Part shown: positions 23,624 to 30,410 of the stretch, piece by piece | Position numbering within the stretch: position 1 is the first letter of the stretch | Layout of the letters: the number at the start of each line of letters is the position of its first letter | Made by a program: the position numbers and the translations under genes | Notes under the pieces: model-generated | What the model was told of the DNA's origin: nothing | What the model saw: the letters and a program-made list of their open reading frames with translations, nothing else | The model's database searches: none | Virus record (IMG/VR): IMGVR_UViG_3300036852_000023 | Coordinates: 1-54,181 of that record | DNA: 54,181 nucleotides | Direction: 5' to 3' (one strand) | Source of the DNA: a virus

Positions 23624-24084
23624 GGCGCGTCGGTAAGGCAGCGGCAGGTTCAGCCATCATCGTAGCTATTTGCTACTTTGTGACGCCGCAAGAGGGCTTA
23701 ATTACCCGTGCCTACCGTGACCCGGCTAATATCCTGACTATCTGCATTGGCGAAACTGAAGGCGTAAAGCCTGGGGACGTAAAGACCAAGGCAGAATGTC
23801 AGGAGATGCTAGCCAAGCGCCTACCGACTTATCTACAGGCTGTTGATGAATCTGTGGATAAGCCAATGCCTGACAATCGGCGCATTGCTTTGACCGACTT
23901 CGCGTATAACTGCGGCATCCGCTGCTACCAGAAGTCCAGCATCCCGAAATTGCTGAATGCTGGCAAAGTCACTGAGGCTTGTAACAAACTTTCGCTGTAC
24001 GTCTGGGCCGGGAACCCTAAGCGCAAACTGCCAGGCCTTGTAAAGCGCCGCGAAAAGGAGCGCCAGCTATGTTTAAGCTCGTAG
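23620..24084 (+). CDS. Endolysin, signal-anchor GH24 lysozyme
   Basis: This 154-residue muramidase starts with GTG overlapping the holin stop. Residues 8-22 form a weakly hydrophobic signal-anchor-release segment containing Cys18. The catalytic triad is spaced as in lambdoid R21 and P1 Lyz: Glu25 in EGLITRAYRD, Asp34 and Thr40 in ILTICIGET. A Cys in the anchor with further cysteines in the body suggests activation by disulphide exchange once released from the membrane. The N-terminal anchor means export does not need the holin. Confidence 0.9.
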   Translation: MRRVGKAAAGSAIIVAICYFVTPQEGLITRAYRDPANILTICIGETEGVKPGDVKTKAECQEMLAKRLPTYLQAVDESVDKPMPDNRRIALTDFAYNCGIRCYQKSSIPKLLNAGKVTEACNKLSLYVWAGNPKRKLPGLVKRREKERQLCLSS

Positions 24085-24293
24085 ACGGTGCGCACCTATG
24101 GCACAAGTTGTGGTCGGTGAGGCTTGGCATCCTATCCGCCGTGCTAGGCGTCCTGGCGGAGGTTCTACCGATGTGGTTTCCTGATGTACCATATCGCACC
24201 ATGGCGCTGATTAGCACGCTGTTGGCGGCGGCTGCGGCCATAGCCAGCCTCATTAAGCAACCGAAACTTCTCGAAGCTCTGAAGGATAAATAA
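24069..24293 (+). CDS. Second holin-like membrane protein (DUF7940-like)
   Basis: The protein has 74 residues and two hydrophobic helices (LGILSAVLGVLAEVLPMW and TMALISTLLAAAAAIASLI) with a basic C-terminus. The N-terminal LVDGAHLWHKLWSVRLG motif is common in small phage lysis-cassette proteins. It overlaps the endolysin by 16 bases and may be a pinholin partner or antiholin to the upstream holin. Confidence 0.72.
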   Translation: MFKLVDGAHLWHKLWSVRLGILSAVLGVLAEVLPMWFPDVPYRTMALISTLLAAAAAIASLIKQPKLLEALKDK

Positions 24294-24294
24294 T

Positions 24295-24618
24295 ATGTGG
24301 TCAGTCAAAGCCAATGTGAAAGCTCCGCACAGATTCATGCGCATGGGCGCAAAATGCTGGATCACTAACGCGAATTACGGCGGTGCAGCGGATAAGATAG
24401 AAATCGTTGGATTATCACGAAGCGGCAGACAAGTACGCACATGGATTGATAGCCGAGACTTGATAAACTTCCGCCCAGGCTGGGTAACTGATGACAGCGA
24501 TTACAAGTTATTTGTAGATAAAGCCGATGCGCAGAAATTATGCGATTGGCTAAATAAGGCATACGGCAATCAGCCAATCCGCGAACATGCGGCCAAATTC
24601 GGAGCCAGCCATGCTTAG
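24295..24618 (+). CDS. Hypothetical protein in the lysis cassette (107 aa)
   Basis: The gene starts one base after the holin-like gene and overlaps the Rz gene by eight bases. The protein is soluble-looking, with a DYKLFVDKADAQKLCDWLNKA helix near the C-terminus and a basic N-terminal half. It has no signal sequence. The family is unknown, and its presence between holin and spanin genes may be incidental. Confidence 0.65.
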   Translation: MWSVKANVKAPHRFMRMGAKCWITNANYGGAADKIEIVGLSRSGRQVRTWIDSRDLINFRPGWVTDDSDYKLFVDKADAQKLCDWLNKAYGNQPIREHAAKFGASHA

Positions 24619-25009
24619 AGACTTTGCGGTTCCTGAATTAATTTGGCTAAAGGTGATTGGTGTCCTAGTGCTAGTGGCCACTATCTTTGGTGCTGGCTTC
24701 TACTTGCGCGGCATGAAAGCAGACCGCGATATTGCCAAAATCACCGCAAAGCACGAAGGCGAGCGCGCAACAGCAAACGCTTTAGCACTTTCAAGCACAT
24801 CCGACCGTATCGACAAAATAAACGTCGCCGCCAAACAAAGTCTTGAAGATGTGCAGGCTTTGAATGGCAAACTCGCGGCACTCGCCGCTGAAAGAAAAAC
24901 TTATGTCGCATCGCATCCTATGCCTGCTAATTGCTATCCCGACTCTGTTCGCCTGCAGCAGCTTGAAGCCCAGCGAACGGCTAGTAATAGCGCCCTATCC
25001 GCCCCTTGA
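24611..25009 (+). CDS. Rz: Inner-membrane spanin (Rz-like)
   Basis: The ATG at 24611 behind GGAGCCAGCC gives 132 residues: one N-terminal membrane span (IGVLVLVATIFGAGFYL) and then a long periplasmic coiled coil rich in Ala, Lys, Glu and Gln. This is the i-spanin layout. It pairs with the nested lipoprotein gene in another frame to fuse inner and outer membranes at the end of lysis. Confidence 0.85.
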   Translation: MLRDFAVPELIWLKVIGVLVLVATIFGAGFYLRGMKADRDIAKITAKHEGERATANALALSSTSDRIDKINVAAKQSLEDVQALNGKLAALAAERKTYVASHPMPANCYPDSVRLQQLEAQRTASNSALSAP

Positions 25010-25157
25010 TGCCTCGCTGGCCGCGCCGTGCCCAGCAATCCCAGCGCCTGACGCAGCCTCATACGACGCATGGCAAGACGCCTATATGGCGCTGATGGGC
25101 CAGTACGTTATTTGCGCAAGGCAGAAAGCAGCGATTGTGAAGGTTTGGCCGAAATAG
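24903..25157 (+). CDS. Rz1: Outer-membrane spanin lipoprotein (Rz1-like), nested in Rz
   Basis: This 84-residue frame starts inside Rz in another frame and extends beyond it. A signal peptide (HRILCLLIAIPTLFAC) ends in a lipobox with Cys18, and the mature part is rich in Pro and Ala, as for o-spanins. The nested arrangement is the classical lambda-like one. An upstream in-frame ATG at 24864 exists, but the 24903 start gives the proper signal peptide. The last 50 bases overlap a convergent gene. Confidence 0.88.
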   Translation: MSHRILCLLIAIPTLFACSSLKPSERLVIAPYPPLDASLAAPCPAIPAPDAASYDAWQDAYMALMGQYVICARQKAAIVKVWPK

Positions 25158-25299
25158 GCTCAAATTTCTCACCCATCAACGTAAGCCACCAATACTCAAA
25201 CTGTTCCCACGCAGCCTGCAAGTTATGCCCGTAGCCTTCAATCAGCGTATGGCCTAGCGGCTCCGTTTTGTTGCCGAAATAGTGCCACGGGGCCATCAT
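25108..25299 (-). CDS. Hypothetical protein (63 aa), end of left early operon
   Basis: The ATG at 25299 follows an AAGGTCAGC site. The protein contains PWHYFGNKTEPLGHTLIEGY and an aromatic LQAAWEQFEYWW stretch. The frame is open upstream to a TTG at 25371 and the extra residues (RHEVKRGRYKV) look coding, so the start is uncertain. It overlaps the Rz1 end on the opposite strand by 50 bases, so transcription converges here. The family is unknown. Confidence 0.55.
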   Translation of the reverse strand: MMAPWHYFGNKTEPLGHTLIEGYGHNLQAAWEQFEYWWLTLMGEKFEPISAKPSQSLLSALRK

Positions 25300-25333
25300 G
25301 CTGACCTTATACCGGCCTCGCTTTACTTCATGC

Positions 25334-25507
25334 CTAATCTTCGGCTTCTTCGCATGGGTAGATTGGTCCAATGAAATATCCCCCCATCAATTTTATTTCA
25401 GCCGGACGATTTACCGGATCAAAATATTCAGGCTGCCATGCATCCTCATGACGGAATCGCCACCAGTACCAGCCAGCGGTGATGACTTCCTTAGCGGTCT
25501 TAATCAT
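25334..25507 (-). CDS. Hypothetical protein (57 aa)
   Basis: I choose the ATG at 25507, which overlaps the upstream stop by eight bases; an ATG at 25519 would add four residues. The protein MIKTAKEVITAGWYWWRF followed by MGGYFIGPIYP has an aromatic pattern I associate with a small phage early protein family of unknown role. Confidence 0.6.
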   Translation of the reverse strand: MIKTAKEVITAGWYWWRFRHEDAWQPEYFDPVNRPAEIKLMGGYFIGPIYPCEEAED

Positions 25508-25685
25508 TTTTCTTGGCATAGAATTTTTTCATAGCATCAAGCACTCTTGATAATGTAGCCGGATTTTCTAGCCTTAAGCGGATGGTGCCTTTATCAGAAT
25601 TGATTTCAATATGTTCGCTATTTGCCTCAAGCAATTTATATAAGCGTTGTGCTTCATCTGTCATTTTATGTCTAAACAGATTCAT
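25500..25685 (-). CDS. Hypothetical protein (61 aa)
   Basis: The start at 25685 has a GGAG site at the right distance, better than the ATG at 25697. The protein is charged and helical (TDEAQRLYKLLEANSEHIEI) with a short beta middle. It overlaps the next gene downstream in the operon. No family is recognised. Confidence 0.6.
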   Translation of the reverse strand: MNLFRHKMTDEAQRLYKLLEANSEHIEINSDKGTIRLRLENPATLSRVLDAMKKFYAKKND

Positions 25686-25708
25686 TACTATCTCCATTCT
25701 GCTGGCGG

Positions 25709-25975
25709 TTAATCGACATAATCAGGTCCGCCAATCCCGCCTTGTAGCTTCGCGGATTTGATCTGAGCAATTGATTCCATTAAGCGATCAGCATTCTTTG
25801 GGTTGCCCAATAAATACAACGTTTCCTGTGCAGACTGAACCACCGCGCGCAAACGCTCAATCTCGTCGCAAATATTGACCATATCCGCAACATCAATCTC
25901 CGCCACAGAATAGCCAAACGATACGAACTGCACGATCTGTTCACGTATTTTGCCAATATCAACACTTTTGTTCAT
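25709..25975 (-). CDS. Hypothetical protein (88 aa)
   Basis: The ATG at 25975 overlaps the upstream stop as ATGA, which fixes the start. The protein (MNKSVDIGKIREQIVQFV) has an IVDMVNICDEIERLRAVVQ-like helical stretch, probably a coiled coil. It resembles the small Leu and Ile-rich proteins common in early operons. The function is unknown. Confidence 0.65.
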   Translation of the reverse strand: MNKSVDIGKIREQIVQFVSFGYSVAEIDVADMVNICDEIERLRAVVQSAQETLYLLGNPKNADRLMESIAQIKSAKLQGGIGGPDYVD

Positions 25976-26229
25976 GCGTTTGCCTCCAGCATTTCCACCA
26001 CTTTCATAACTGCCCATTCCAATGCAGCTTCCGCCCCGCCATGGTCTGCATAGCGCGTAGTAACGCGGTCTAGGATGGTCGGATGCCATACGCTGACCTT
26101 TCCTTGGCTGATGTGATGATGAACATCCAACTGATGCTTGCAGATGAGCCGTGAGGGCGTGTCATGGCCATCGGTTGAGATGTTCAGGTCTGCTATATCG
26201 TCCTGTTTAATTGCTTCCCAATAGCTCAT
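25972..26229 (-). CDS. Hypothetical protein (85 aa)
   Basis: This gene is linked by four-base overlaps to both neighbours. It starts MSYWEAIKQDDIADLN and contains HQLDVHHHISQGKVSVWH in the middle and a helical C-terminus (EAALEWAVMKVVEMLE). The His cluster could bind metal. No family is recognised. Confidence 0.65.
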   Translation of the reverse strand: MSYWEAIKQDDIADLNISTDGHDTPSRLICKHQLDVHHHISQGKVSVWHPTILDRVTTRYADHGGAEAALEWAVMKVVEMLEANA

Positions 26230-26576
26230 GGCGTGGCCTCATGAATGGCAAAATCAACAGCATCATTTACAGACCTTGCTAGGGATTCGCAATCATCCGG
26301 GAAATCAACGCTATTCCCTTCTGGCTCACAAAGCATTACATATCCAAAGCCGTTCACAATAAGGATGTTGATTTCCCATTCTTCTGGCAGTTCATCGCCA
26401 GCACGCTGAGTAGCAATATGTAGTTCAGCATCCGCCTTCAGCGCCGCATTCTCAGCCATCAGCTCGCGGATATGCTTGCATAGATCAAGAGACGTAAGTG
26501 CACCAACGACACCATTCACATTATGGATGTCATCCAGTGATAAGTTGCCTGTTCCATATTTTCTGTCCTCTCGCAT
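26226..26576 (-). CDS. Hypothetical protein (116 aa), first gene of a left early operon
   Basis: A strong AAGGAGG site lies 6 bases before the ATG. The protein has a helical middle (LDLCKHIRELMAENAALKAD) and a C-terminal half with ESLARSVNDAVDFAIHE. The HIRELMAENAALKA pattern is like the HIRDLQAQLAQSEA part of the protein at 45467, so the two may share a domain. It heads a tightly overlapped operon that reads down to 25108. Confidence 0.7.
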   Translation of the reverse strand: MREDRKYGTGNLSLDDIHNVNGVVGALTSLDLCKHIRELMAENAALKADAELHIATQRAGDELPEEWEINILIVNGFGYVMLCEPEGNSVDFPDDCESLARSVNDAVDFAIHEATP

Positions 26577-26584
26577 CTCAATCC

Positions 26585-26655
26585 TCCTTATGCCAACAAA
26601 AATTGCAATCTGTCCTTATGCTATGCTAGTCTTTGACTGTTGGCAAGCATAAGGA
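26585..26655. promoter_or_regulatory. Divergent control region with repeated GCATAAGGA elements
   Basis: Between divergent genes lie three copies of one nonamer: TCCTTATGC at 26585-26593 (in TCCTTATGCCAACA), TCCTTATGC at 26613-26621, and the complement GCATAAGGA at 26647-26655. The outer two also serve as the ribosome sites of the two divergent genes. TGTTGGC (26638-26644) mirrors GCCAACA. A - strand promoter TTGCCA N17 TAGCAT fits (26646 to 26619). On + a TTGCAA box (26603) has only a weak -10. A regulator that binds this repeat would control both directions. Confidence 0.5.
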
Positions 26656-26662
26656 ACAAATC

Positions 26663-26851
26663 ATGCGAAATGACCGCATCAAGACCCTGACTCTCTGCTA
26701 CGGCCAGAAGTGCCGCATCCGCGACGACTGCCTGCGCTACCGGGCAGAAAAGCATCCTCAGCAGCCTGGCGCGGCTGACTTCAGCCAGGTGGCCGAGTTC
26801 AAGCCAGCATCGCCTGAGTCATGTTCTATGTATCTCATCAATAAGGACTGA
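26663..26851 (+). CDS. Small Cys-rich protein, probable zinc binder (62 aa)
   Basis: The ATG at 26663 follows AAGGAAC. Cysteines in LCYGQKCRIRDDCLRY and a further ESCSMYL near the end give four candidate ligands. Short proteins of this kind with CPxxxxC-like spacing are frequent in phage accessory regions and may be transcription or host-takeover factors. It is the first gene of a + strand cassette embedded in the - strand block. Confidence 0.65.
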   Translation: MRNDRIKTLTLCYGQKCRIRDDCLRYRAEKHPQQPGAADFSQVAEFKPASPESCSMYLINKD

Positions 26852-26853
26852 CA

Positions 26854-27069
26854 ATGGATAATGGAACAGAAGGCGGATATGCCTGCATTGCAGATTTGCG
26901 ACGGGCCGAAGAATGCGCTAATCGAAATGCCAAAGATGCTGCACGATTCACCAAGCTTGCCCAACTTTTCGTTGATCATGCTATTTGCCTTGGCAAACAA
27001 CATCTTTATACGATTGATGATGTTCGCGGCGCACTGGACTACCTAATTGAACTGGATGCTGAAAAATGA
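26854..27069 (+). CDS. Hypothetical helical protein (71 aa)
   Basis: The gene starts two bases after the previous stop and overlaps the next by four. The protein is acidic and helical, with ADLRRAEECANRNAKDAARF and a C-terminal VRGALDYLIELDAEK. Small acidic helical proteins in accessory cassettes are sometimes inhibitors of host defences, but nothing here identifies a target. Confidence 0.65.
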   Translation: MDNGTEGGYACIADLRRAEECANRNAKDAARFTKLAQLFVDHAICLGKQHLYTIDDVRGALDYLIELDAEK

Positions 27070-27269
27070 GCTATGGATGCAAAGACAGGCCGCCACTCCA
27101 GCTAGTCCGTAAAATCCAAGACGGTTGGTATTCTGACGGGCGGCGTAAGATGAAGGTCATCCCTGATCCAATGAGTAAGGATTGTAGATACGCCGCCAAT
27201 GGGTATGCTGCAACCGACAAACAATGCATGGGGTGCATTCATGATAATGCTGCTAATCAAAAAGTGTGA
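27066..27269 (+). CDS. Small Cys-containing protein (67 aa)
   Basis: This gene is coupled to the upstream gene by ATGA. It has a basic first half (PPLQLVRKIQDGWYSDGRRK) and a C-terminal Cys cluster (DCRYAANGYAATDKQCMGC) that could hold one zinc. No family name is known to me. Confidence 0.62.
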   Translation: MSYGCKDRPPLQLVRKIQDGWYSDGRRKMKVIPDPMSKDCRYAANGYAATDKQCMGCIHDNAANQKV

Positions 27270-27279
27270 CGATCCGCTG

Positions 27280-27438
27280 ATGTGGTACTCAGACTTGATA
27301 GGCCAGCACGTTGAATATTGCGGCATGTGGACTGAAGGATATAAAAGCCGTGAGCCTGCTGGCTATCTCAATATCGTCAAGTTTGAAGATGCTGAATTTA
27401 TTGCTATAGAGGATGAGTCAAGCCATGAAACGCCATAA
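27280..27438 (+). CDS. Hypothetical protein (52 aa)
   Basis: I take the ATG at 27280, giving MWYSDLIGQHVEYCGMW and later AGYLNIVKFEDAEFIAI, a pattern common in short phage proteins that start near a Tyr-x-x-x-Ile-Gly motif. In-frame ATGs at 27241 and 27247 would add up to 13 residues and have a slightly better GGGG site. The end overlaps the next gene by 14 bases. Confidence 0.55.
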   Translation: MWYSDLIGQHVEYCGMWTEGYKSREPAGYLNIVKFEDAEFIAIEDESSHETP

Positions 27439-27604
27439 ACGCATTGAAGACTGGTGCGATCGAACAGCCGATATAGCATGGGCTGAGCTGGTTGAAATCA
27501 AAGATGATGATGAGCTAGTGGCCGCGCTGGAACAATTGCGGCAGGCTGCCGTTAAAGTGCGACAGGTGGCCTATGCTCGAATACCTAAAGCGAAAATCAC
27601 ATGA
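27425..27604 (+). CDS. Hypothetical helical protein (59 aa)
   Basis: This is the last gene of the cassette. The start at 27425 gives MKRHKRIEDWCDRTADIAW and a helical body with EELVAALEQL-like heptads (residues about 30-45). It is followed by a bidirectional terminator. The function is unknown. Confidence 0.6.
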   Translation: MKRHKRIEDWCDRTADIAWAELVEIKDDDELVAALEQLRQAAVKVRQVAYARIPKAKIT

Positions 27605-27610
27605 TGAAAA

Positions 27611-27628
27611 GGCGGCCATTGAGCCGCC
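27611..27628. terminator. Bidirectional intrinsic terminator between convergent units
   Basis: GGCGGC (27611-27616) pairs with GCCGCC (27623-27628) around a 6-base loop. Read on the - strand it is followed by TTTT, so it ends the transcript carrying the immunity and zinc-finger genes. Read on + it closes the small cassette, with a weaker T stretch. Confidence 0.75.
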
Positions 27629-27631
27629 GAT

Positions 27632-27793
27632 TCATTTCCGCTTAGTCTTGATTGACTTATCAGTTTTCCTGAATTGCTTACACGTTAAGCAGAAATCGTC
27701 ATCCTCATTTGCGCTGTAACAAAACGCCCTAGTCTTAACGCAGTGCTTACAAAAATACTGCTGATACTGCGGGCGTTTGTTGTAGTTCGTCAT
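27632..27793 (-). CDS. Small zinc-ribbon protein (53 aa)
   Basis: This frame is easily missed. It starts directly after the stop of the upstream gene (TGA then ATG) and encodes MTNYNKRPQYQQYFCKHC, then FCLTCKQFRKT and a Lys-rich tail. The two CxxC pairs 19 residues apart are a classic zinc ribbon. It is tightly linked to the Imm-like gene and ends at the terminator. It may bind nucleic acid or modulate transcription. Confidence 0.72.
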   Translation of the reverse strand: MTNYNKRPQYQQYFCKHCVKTRAFCYSANEDDDFCLTCKQFRKTDKSIKTKRK

Positions 27794-28009
27794 TCAGCAT
27801 TCGTCAGGGATTCCTGTTGTTTGATCTTGGCACGCCCACACAAGCGCAATCAGCCAGCCAACAACAGTCCAGCCAGTCAGAATATTCAGAATAGTGATAT
27901 ACCGCGAATGTCGATGATTGCGGCAATCCGCAACGATGCCCGGCAGCAAATAGACAAGCGCGATCAAAATCGGCACGGCCAAATTAAACCATTCAAGCCA
28001 TTCGTACAT
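27794..28009 (-). CDS. Superinfection immunity protein, T4 Imm-like
   Basis: The ATG at 28009 follows AAGGAG and gives 71 residues. The sequence shows two membrane spans: VPILIALVYLLPGIVA and ILNILTGWTVVGWLIALVWA, separated by a short DCRNHRHSRY loop. The Leu-Pro in the first span, the charged RNHR loop and the LTGWTVVGWLIALVWA second span are the signature of the Imm superinfection immunity family. T4 Imm sits in the inner membrane and blocks DNA entry from related phages. An in-frame upstream extension to a TTG at 28141 is possible but lacks a good site. Confidence 0.85.
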   Translation of the reverse strand: MYEWLEWFNLAVPILIALVYLLPGIVADCRNHRHSRYITILNILTGWTVVGWLIALVWACQDQTTGIPDEC

Positions 28010-28147
28010 ATCGTTCTCCTTTTTCATGTTGAATACCATTGTAGGGTCGCCATTATCGCGCTTGGCCTCAAAATAGTTACCGGCCTCCAGGCTTTGCACC
28101 ACAGCCCCCAAGAGATGTCTGCGGGAAGGGCTGCTTAGCAAGCGCGA

Positions 28148-28363
28148 TCATTGCATACACTGGCAAATGTATCGAAGGATGGAAGCCCCCGCTACGTAGA
28201 AATAGAAGTACCAACACGGATGAGCACTGTCAGCAGATACAAGCCATTCGCTGCTGTTTCGCATGGCTAGTGCGACGGCAATGCTCATGCGTAGTGGTGC
28301 TGGTTTTGTCATCTCTCCAGCAAGAGGGCTTGAGCGGTCTAGTCTCTCAAATAAGTCGGTCAC
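28148..28363 (-). CDS. Hypothetical protein (71 aa)
   Basis: The GTG start overlaps the stop of the upstream zinc-finger gene (GTGA), so it is probably translated by coupling. The protein begins with a polar VTDLFERLDRSSPLAGEMTK stretch and ends with an aromatic, weakly hydrophobic WYFYFYVAGASILRY. It may associate with the membrane. The family is unknown. Confidence 0.55.
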   Translation of the reverse strand: MTDLFERLDRSSPLAGEMTKPAPLRMSIAVALAMRNSSEWLVSADSAHPCWYFYFYVAGASILRYICQCMQ

Positions 28364-28530
28364 TTACAGGTGACGATATGGTTGTAGATGGAGCCAAGAG
28401 AAACGATGCGATTGCAGACAGGGCATTTGCCGGTATGGCGCTCAATTCCTGCTGCTTTCAGTGCTGCGGCCATTGCGCTATTTTTAGCACGCATACGGCC
28501 AGCAGTGCCACCAGTTTTCTTTGCGGACAT
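28360..28530 (-). CDS. Small zinc-finger protein (56 aa)
   Basis: This hidden short gene begins MSAKKTGGTAGRMRAKNSAM and ends with CPVCNRIVSLGSIYNHIVTC. The CxxC, His and final Cys make a CCHC finger, and the Lys/Arg-rich N-terminus fits DNA binding. An AAGG site precedes the ATG. Its stop overlaps the GTG of the next gene, which supports translation. Confidence 0.68.
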   Translation of the reverse strand: MSAKKTGGTAGRMRAKNSAMAAALKAAGIERHTGKCPVCNRIVSLGSIYNHIVTCK

Positions 28531-28598
28531 GATGTTTTACCTTAGTTATGGATCACATCATGGGGATCTCCTTTATTGGTTAAATAATGCTGTGGCTC

Positions 28599-28982
28599 TT
28601 AATTAGAAACGCCAGTGATATTCGGCAGCAATGCTGACGGGTTGAATGTGACTCGATAATGGAAAGGCGTTGTCGTTGCGCTTTCTATTTGCTCAGCGAT
28701 GTAGGTTACATTATCGCTCAAGCCAAGAAAATTCTTCTTGTATTTGTTTGCGCCAGTCTTACAAGTGACAGTTAGTTCTCTCGATTTATCGTAGTTACCT
28801 AGGCTGCAATATCCTTCGATAACCAGCAAAGAAGTACCGGTAATGCCATTGTAAAAAGTAATCTTTCTTTCGACTTCAAAGTTGTCGGCAGCTTCACTCA
28901 GATTTTGTGACGCAACATCGGCAGGTTTGGCGCAAGCAGTCAGCAAACCGCCAAAGCATAAAGCAATCAAAAGTGTTTTCAT
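28599..28982 (-). CDS. Phage lipoprotein (127 aa)
   Basis: A clear signal peptide (MKTLLIALCFGGLLTAC) ends in a lipobox with Cys17. The mature part is beta-rich and resembles the beta-sandwich lipoproteins of phage accessory regions. Candidate roles are superinfection exclusion by blocking a receptor from the periplasmic side, like Cor or Llp, or outer-membrane modification. This is inference; the nearby Imm-like gene makes an exclusion role attractive. Confidence 0.72.
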   Translation of the reverse strand: MKTLLIALCFGGLLTACAKPADVASQNLSEAADNFEVERKITFYNGITGTSLLVIEGYCSLGNYDKSRELTVTCKTGANKYKKNFLGLSDNVTYIAEQIESATTTPFHYRVTFNPSALLPNITGVSN

Positions 28983-29224
28983 TTATCTTATCCTTCGTGG
29001 GCATTCGATTGAGTTGGTTATGCTGGCTTTCCACCAGCTCGCTTACTGCGCCAACAGTAAGTTGCCAATCCCTTGTCCCATGGCGGAGGATGGAAATTTT
29101 ACACGTCCAAGGCCGTGGTTCGCGCCACAATCAGAAGGCTATCGCTATTGCCCGCAGTGTACCCCATCATTTACCCGTGATGGGCCAGCTGATTGCTTGC
29201 TGGATATGCCGGGTTGAAATTGCT

Positions 29225-29398
29225 TTACAGCTCAATTCTAGCAAGAAACTCGCCGTAGATGCACTCAGTGAACATCCGACTGATTGACCGCATGTGCAGG
29301 CCGTAGTCGTCCTGAACAACTTTCACGATCTCAGCATCAAGATGCTGGTTCAAACGCCACTTGTAGTATCCTGGCTCAACCTGGTCATGCTCGATCAT
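29225..29398 (-). CDS. Small protein (57 aa) with helix-forming C-terminus
   Basis: A strong AGGAGG site precedes the ATG, whose bases overlap the upstream stop (ATGA). The protein MIEHDQVEPGYYKWRLNQ then has YGLHMRSISRMFTECIYGEF, which could be a ribbon-helix or helix-turn-helix-like segment. Between its end and the lipoprotein start lie about 240 bases in which I see no convincing gene. Confidence 0.68.
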   Translation of the reverse strand: MIEHDQVEPGYYKWRLNQHLDAEIVKVVQDDYGLHMRSISRMFTECIYGEFLARIEL

Positions 29399-29853
29399 TC
29401 TGTAATCCTCCTGAATAGGTGCATTTTAACTGAACGATTGCCACTCTTAACGATGGCTGTTTTCTTTTCGGCCTCGCGCCGATTCCAACGATCAATCAGG
29501 AATTGTCGTGCAACTTCGCGGTGAGTCAGTGCATCAATCGCAAAGTCTGGTGCAGAAATCCATTGAGGCGGCAGCATCCAGATGAAATCCATTCTTTTAG
29601 ATGTTGCGCCAGATGCGCCGATAGTATGGTCATTCATGCCAATCCGCTGCCATATATTGCCCGCATGGACGATTAAATTTTCCAATTGCATCTCGTCCAG
29701 CGCATATTCAGCATCAAGTCTGCACATCCTGGCGAATCTGGAAAAATCGCCAGTGGTGAAAATCATGGGCATCCACGAGAGCGCTGTTGTGCCACGCAAT
29801 CGGCTCTCATTGTGAAAAGTGACAATGCGGCGAGGCATCTCAGCGGTCATCAT
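29395..29853 (-). CDS. Hypothetical protein (152 aa)
   Basis: This gene overlaps both neighbours by four bases. It has a mixed composition with several Trp and Met, including SGATSKRMDFIWMLPPQWIS, and a basic C-terminus (RRITE). No motif is recognised. The first residues MMTAEMPRRIVTFHNES contain a second possible Met start. Confidence 0.65.
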   Translation of the reverse strand: MMTAEMPRRIVTFHNESRLRGTTALSWMPMIFTTGDFSRFARMCRLDAEYALDEMQLENLIVHAGNIWQRIGMNDHTIGASGATSKRMDFIWMLPPQWISAPDFAIDALTHREVARQFLIDRWNRREAEKKTAIVKSGNRSVKMHLFRRITE

Positions 29854-30410
29854 GCTGTAACTGCCTGCTGGTTCTTACTGTTGAATTTCCGCGCATTAGC
29901 AATCCTATCTTTGCTGGATTGCTTGCGTAGGCATCCGCATGATTTCGTTATGCCACGTGTCACATTGGATTTAATGATTTCCTTTGATAGCCCGCATTCA
30001 CAATCGAATAGCCAGATTTCAATGCGGCGTCGACGGCCTTCTTTATCAGCAACTGAGAATTTATCTTCAACCCGTTGCCTAGCCGTTAAGATCGTATCGG
30101 GTATTTTCTGGCCTGAAATATCAGATGATGGCCGCGTTATTTTACGCGGTTCATTGATTGTTACAGGATTAGGCTTCTTTTTCTTTGTATCCAATGTGGC
30201 TTGAAACTCAAGCCAATCAGTCTCCGTTGCTGGGATGAGATTATAATCATCCTTGCGGCGCAGATACATGGCGCGATAAAGCCGCTTAAGATTGTGAATC
30301 GCCATTTCTTGCGATTCATCATTGATTTTTACCACGACAGTACGGCGATAATTTTCACCGATCCCATATATCAAAAGATCAGCAAAGAAATAGAATGGTT
30401 CGAGTTTCAC
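29850..30410 (-). CDS. Hypothetical protein with C-terminal CxC...SCGC zinc-binding motif (186 aa)
   Basis: The C-terminus has CECGLSKEIIKSNVTRGITK followed by SCGCL. This pattern recurs in phage proteins, often linked to HNH or AP2-type proteins, and probably holds a zinc. The same motif, in an ECTCG...SCGCK form, is in the gene at 32969. The N-terminal 60 residues are hydrophobic-aromatic and beta-like. A DNA-binding role is inferred. Confidence 0.65.
   Translation of the reverse strand: MKLEPFYFFADLLIYGIGENYRRTVVVKINDESQEMAIHNLKRLYRAMYLRRKDDYNLIPATETDWLEFQATLDTKKKKPNPVTINEPRKITRPSSDISGQKIPDTILTARQRVEDKFSVADKEGRRRRIEIWLFDCECGLSKEIIKSNVTRGITKSCGCLRKQSSKDRIANARKFNSKNQQAVTA

Noticed and set aside
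28010-28147. N-terminal extension of the Imm-like protein to TTG 28141, or a 24-residue frame at 28079-28151.
   Set aside because: The ATG at 28009 has a strong AAGGAG site and matches where family similarity begins. The short frame has no supporting feature beyond an overlap.
28882-29217. A + strand frame with a YCPQC motif between the lipoprotein and the 29225 gene.
   Set aside because: It overlaps the lipoprotein on the opposite strand, has no convincing ribosome site for an internal start, and breaks the operon order. It could still be a short gene beginning near 29080.
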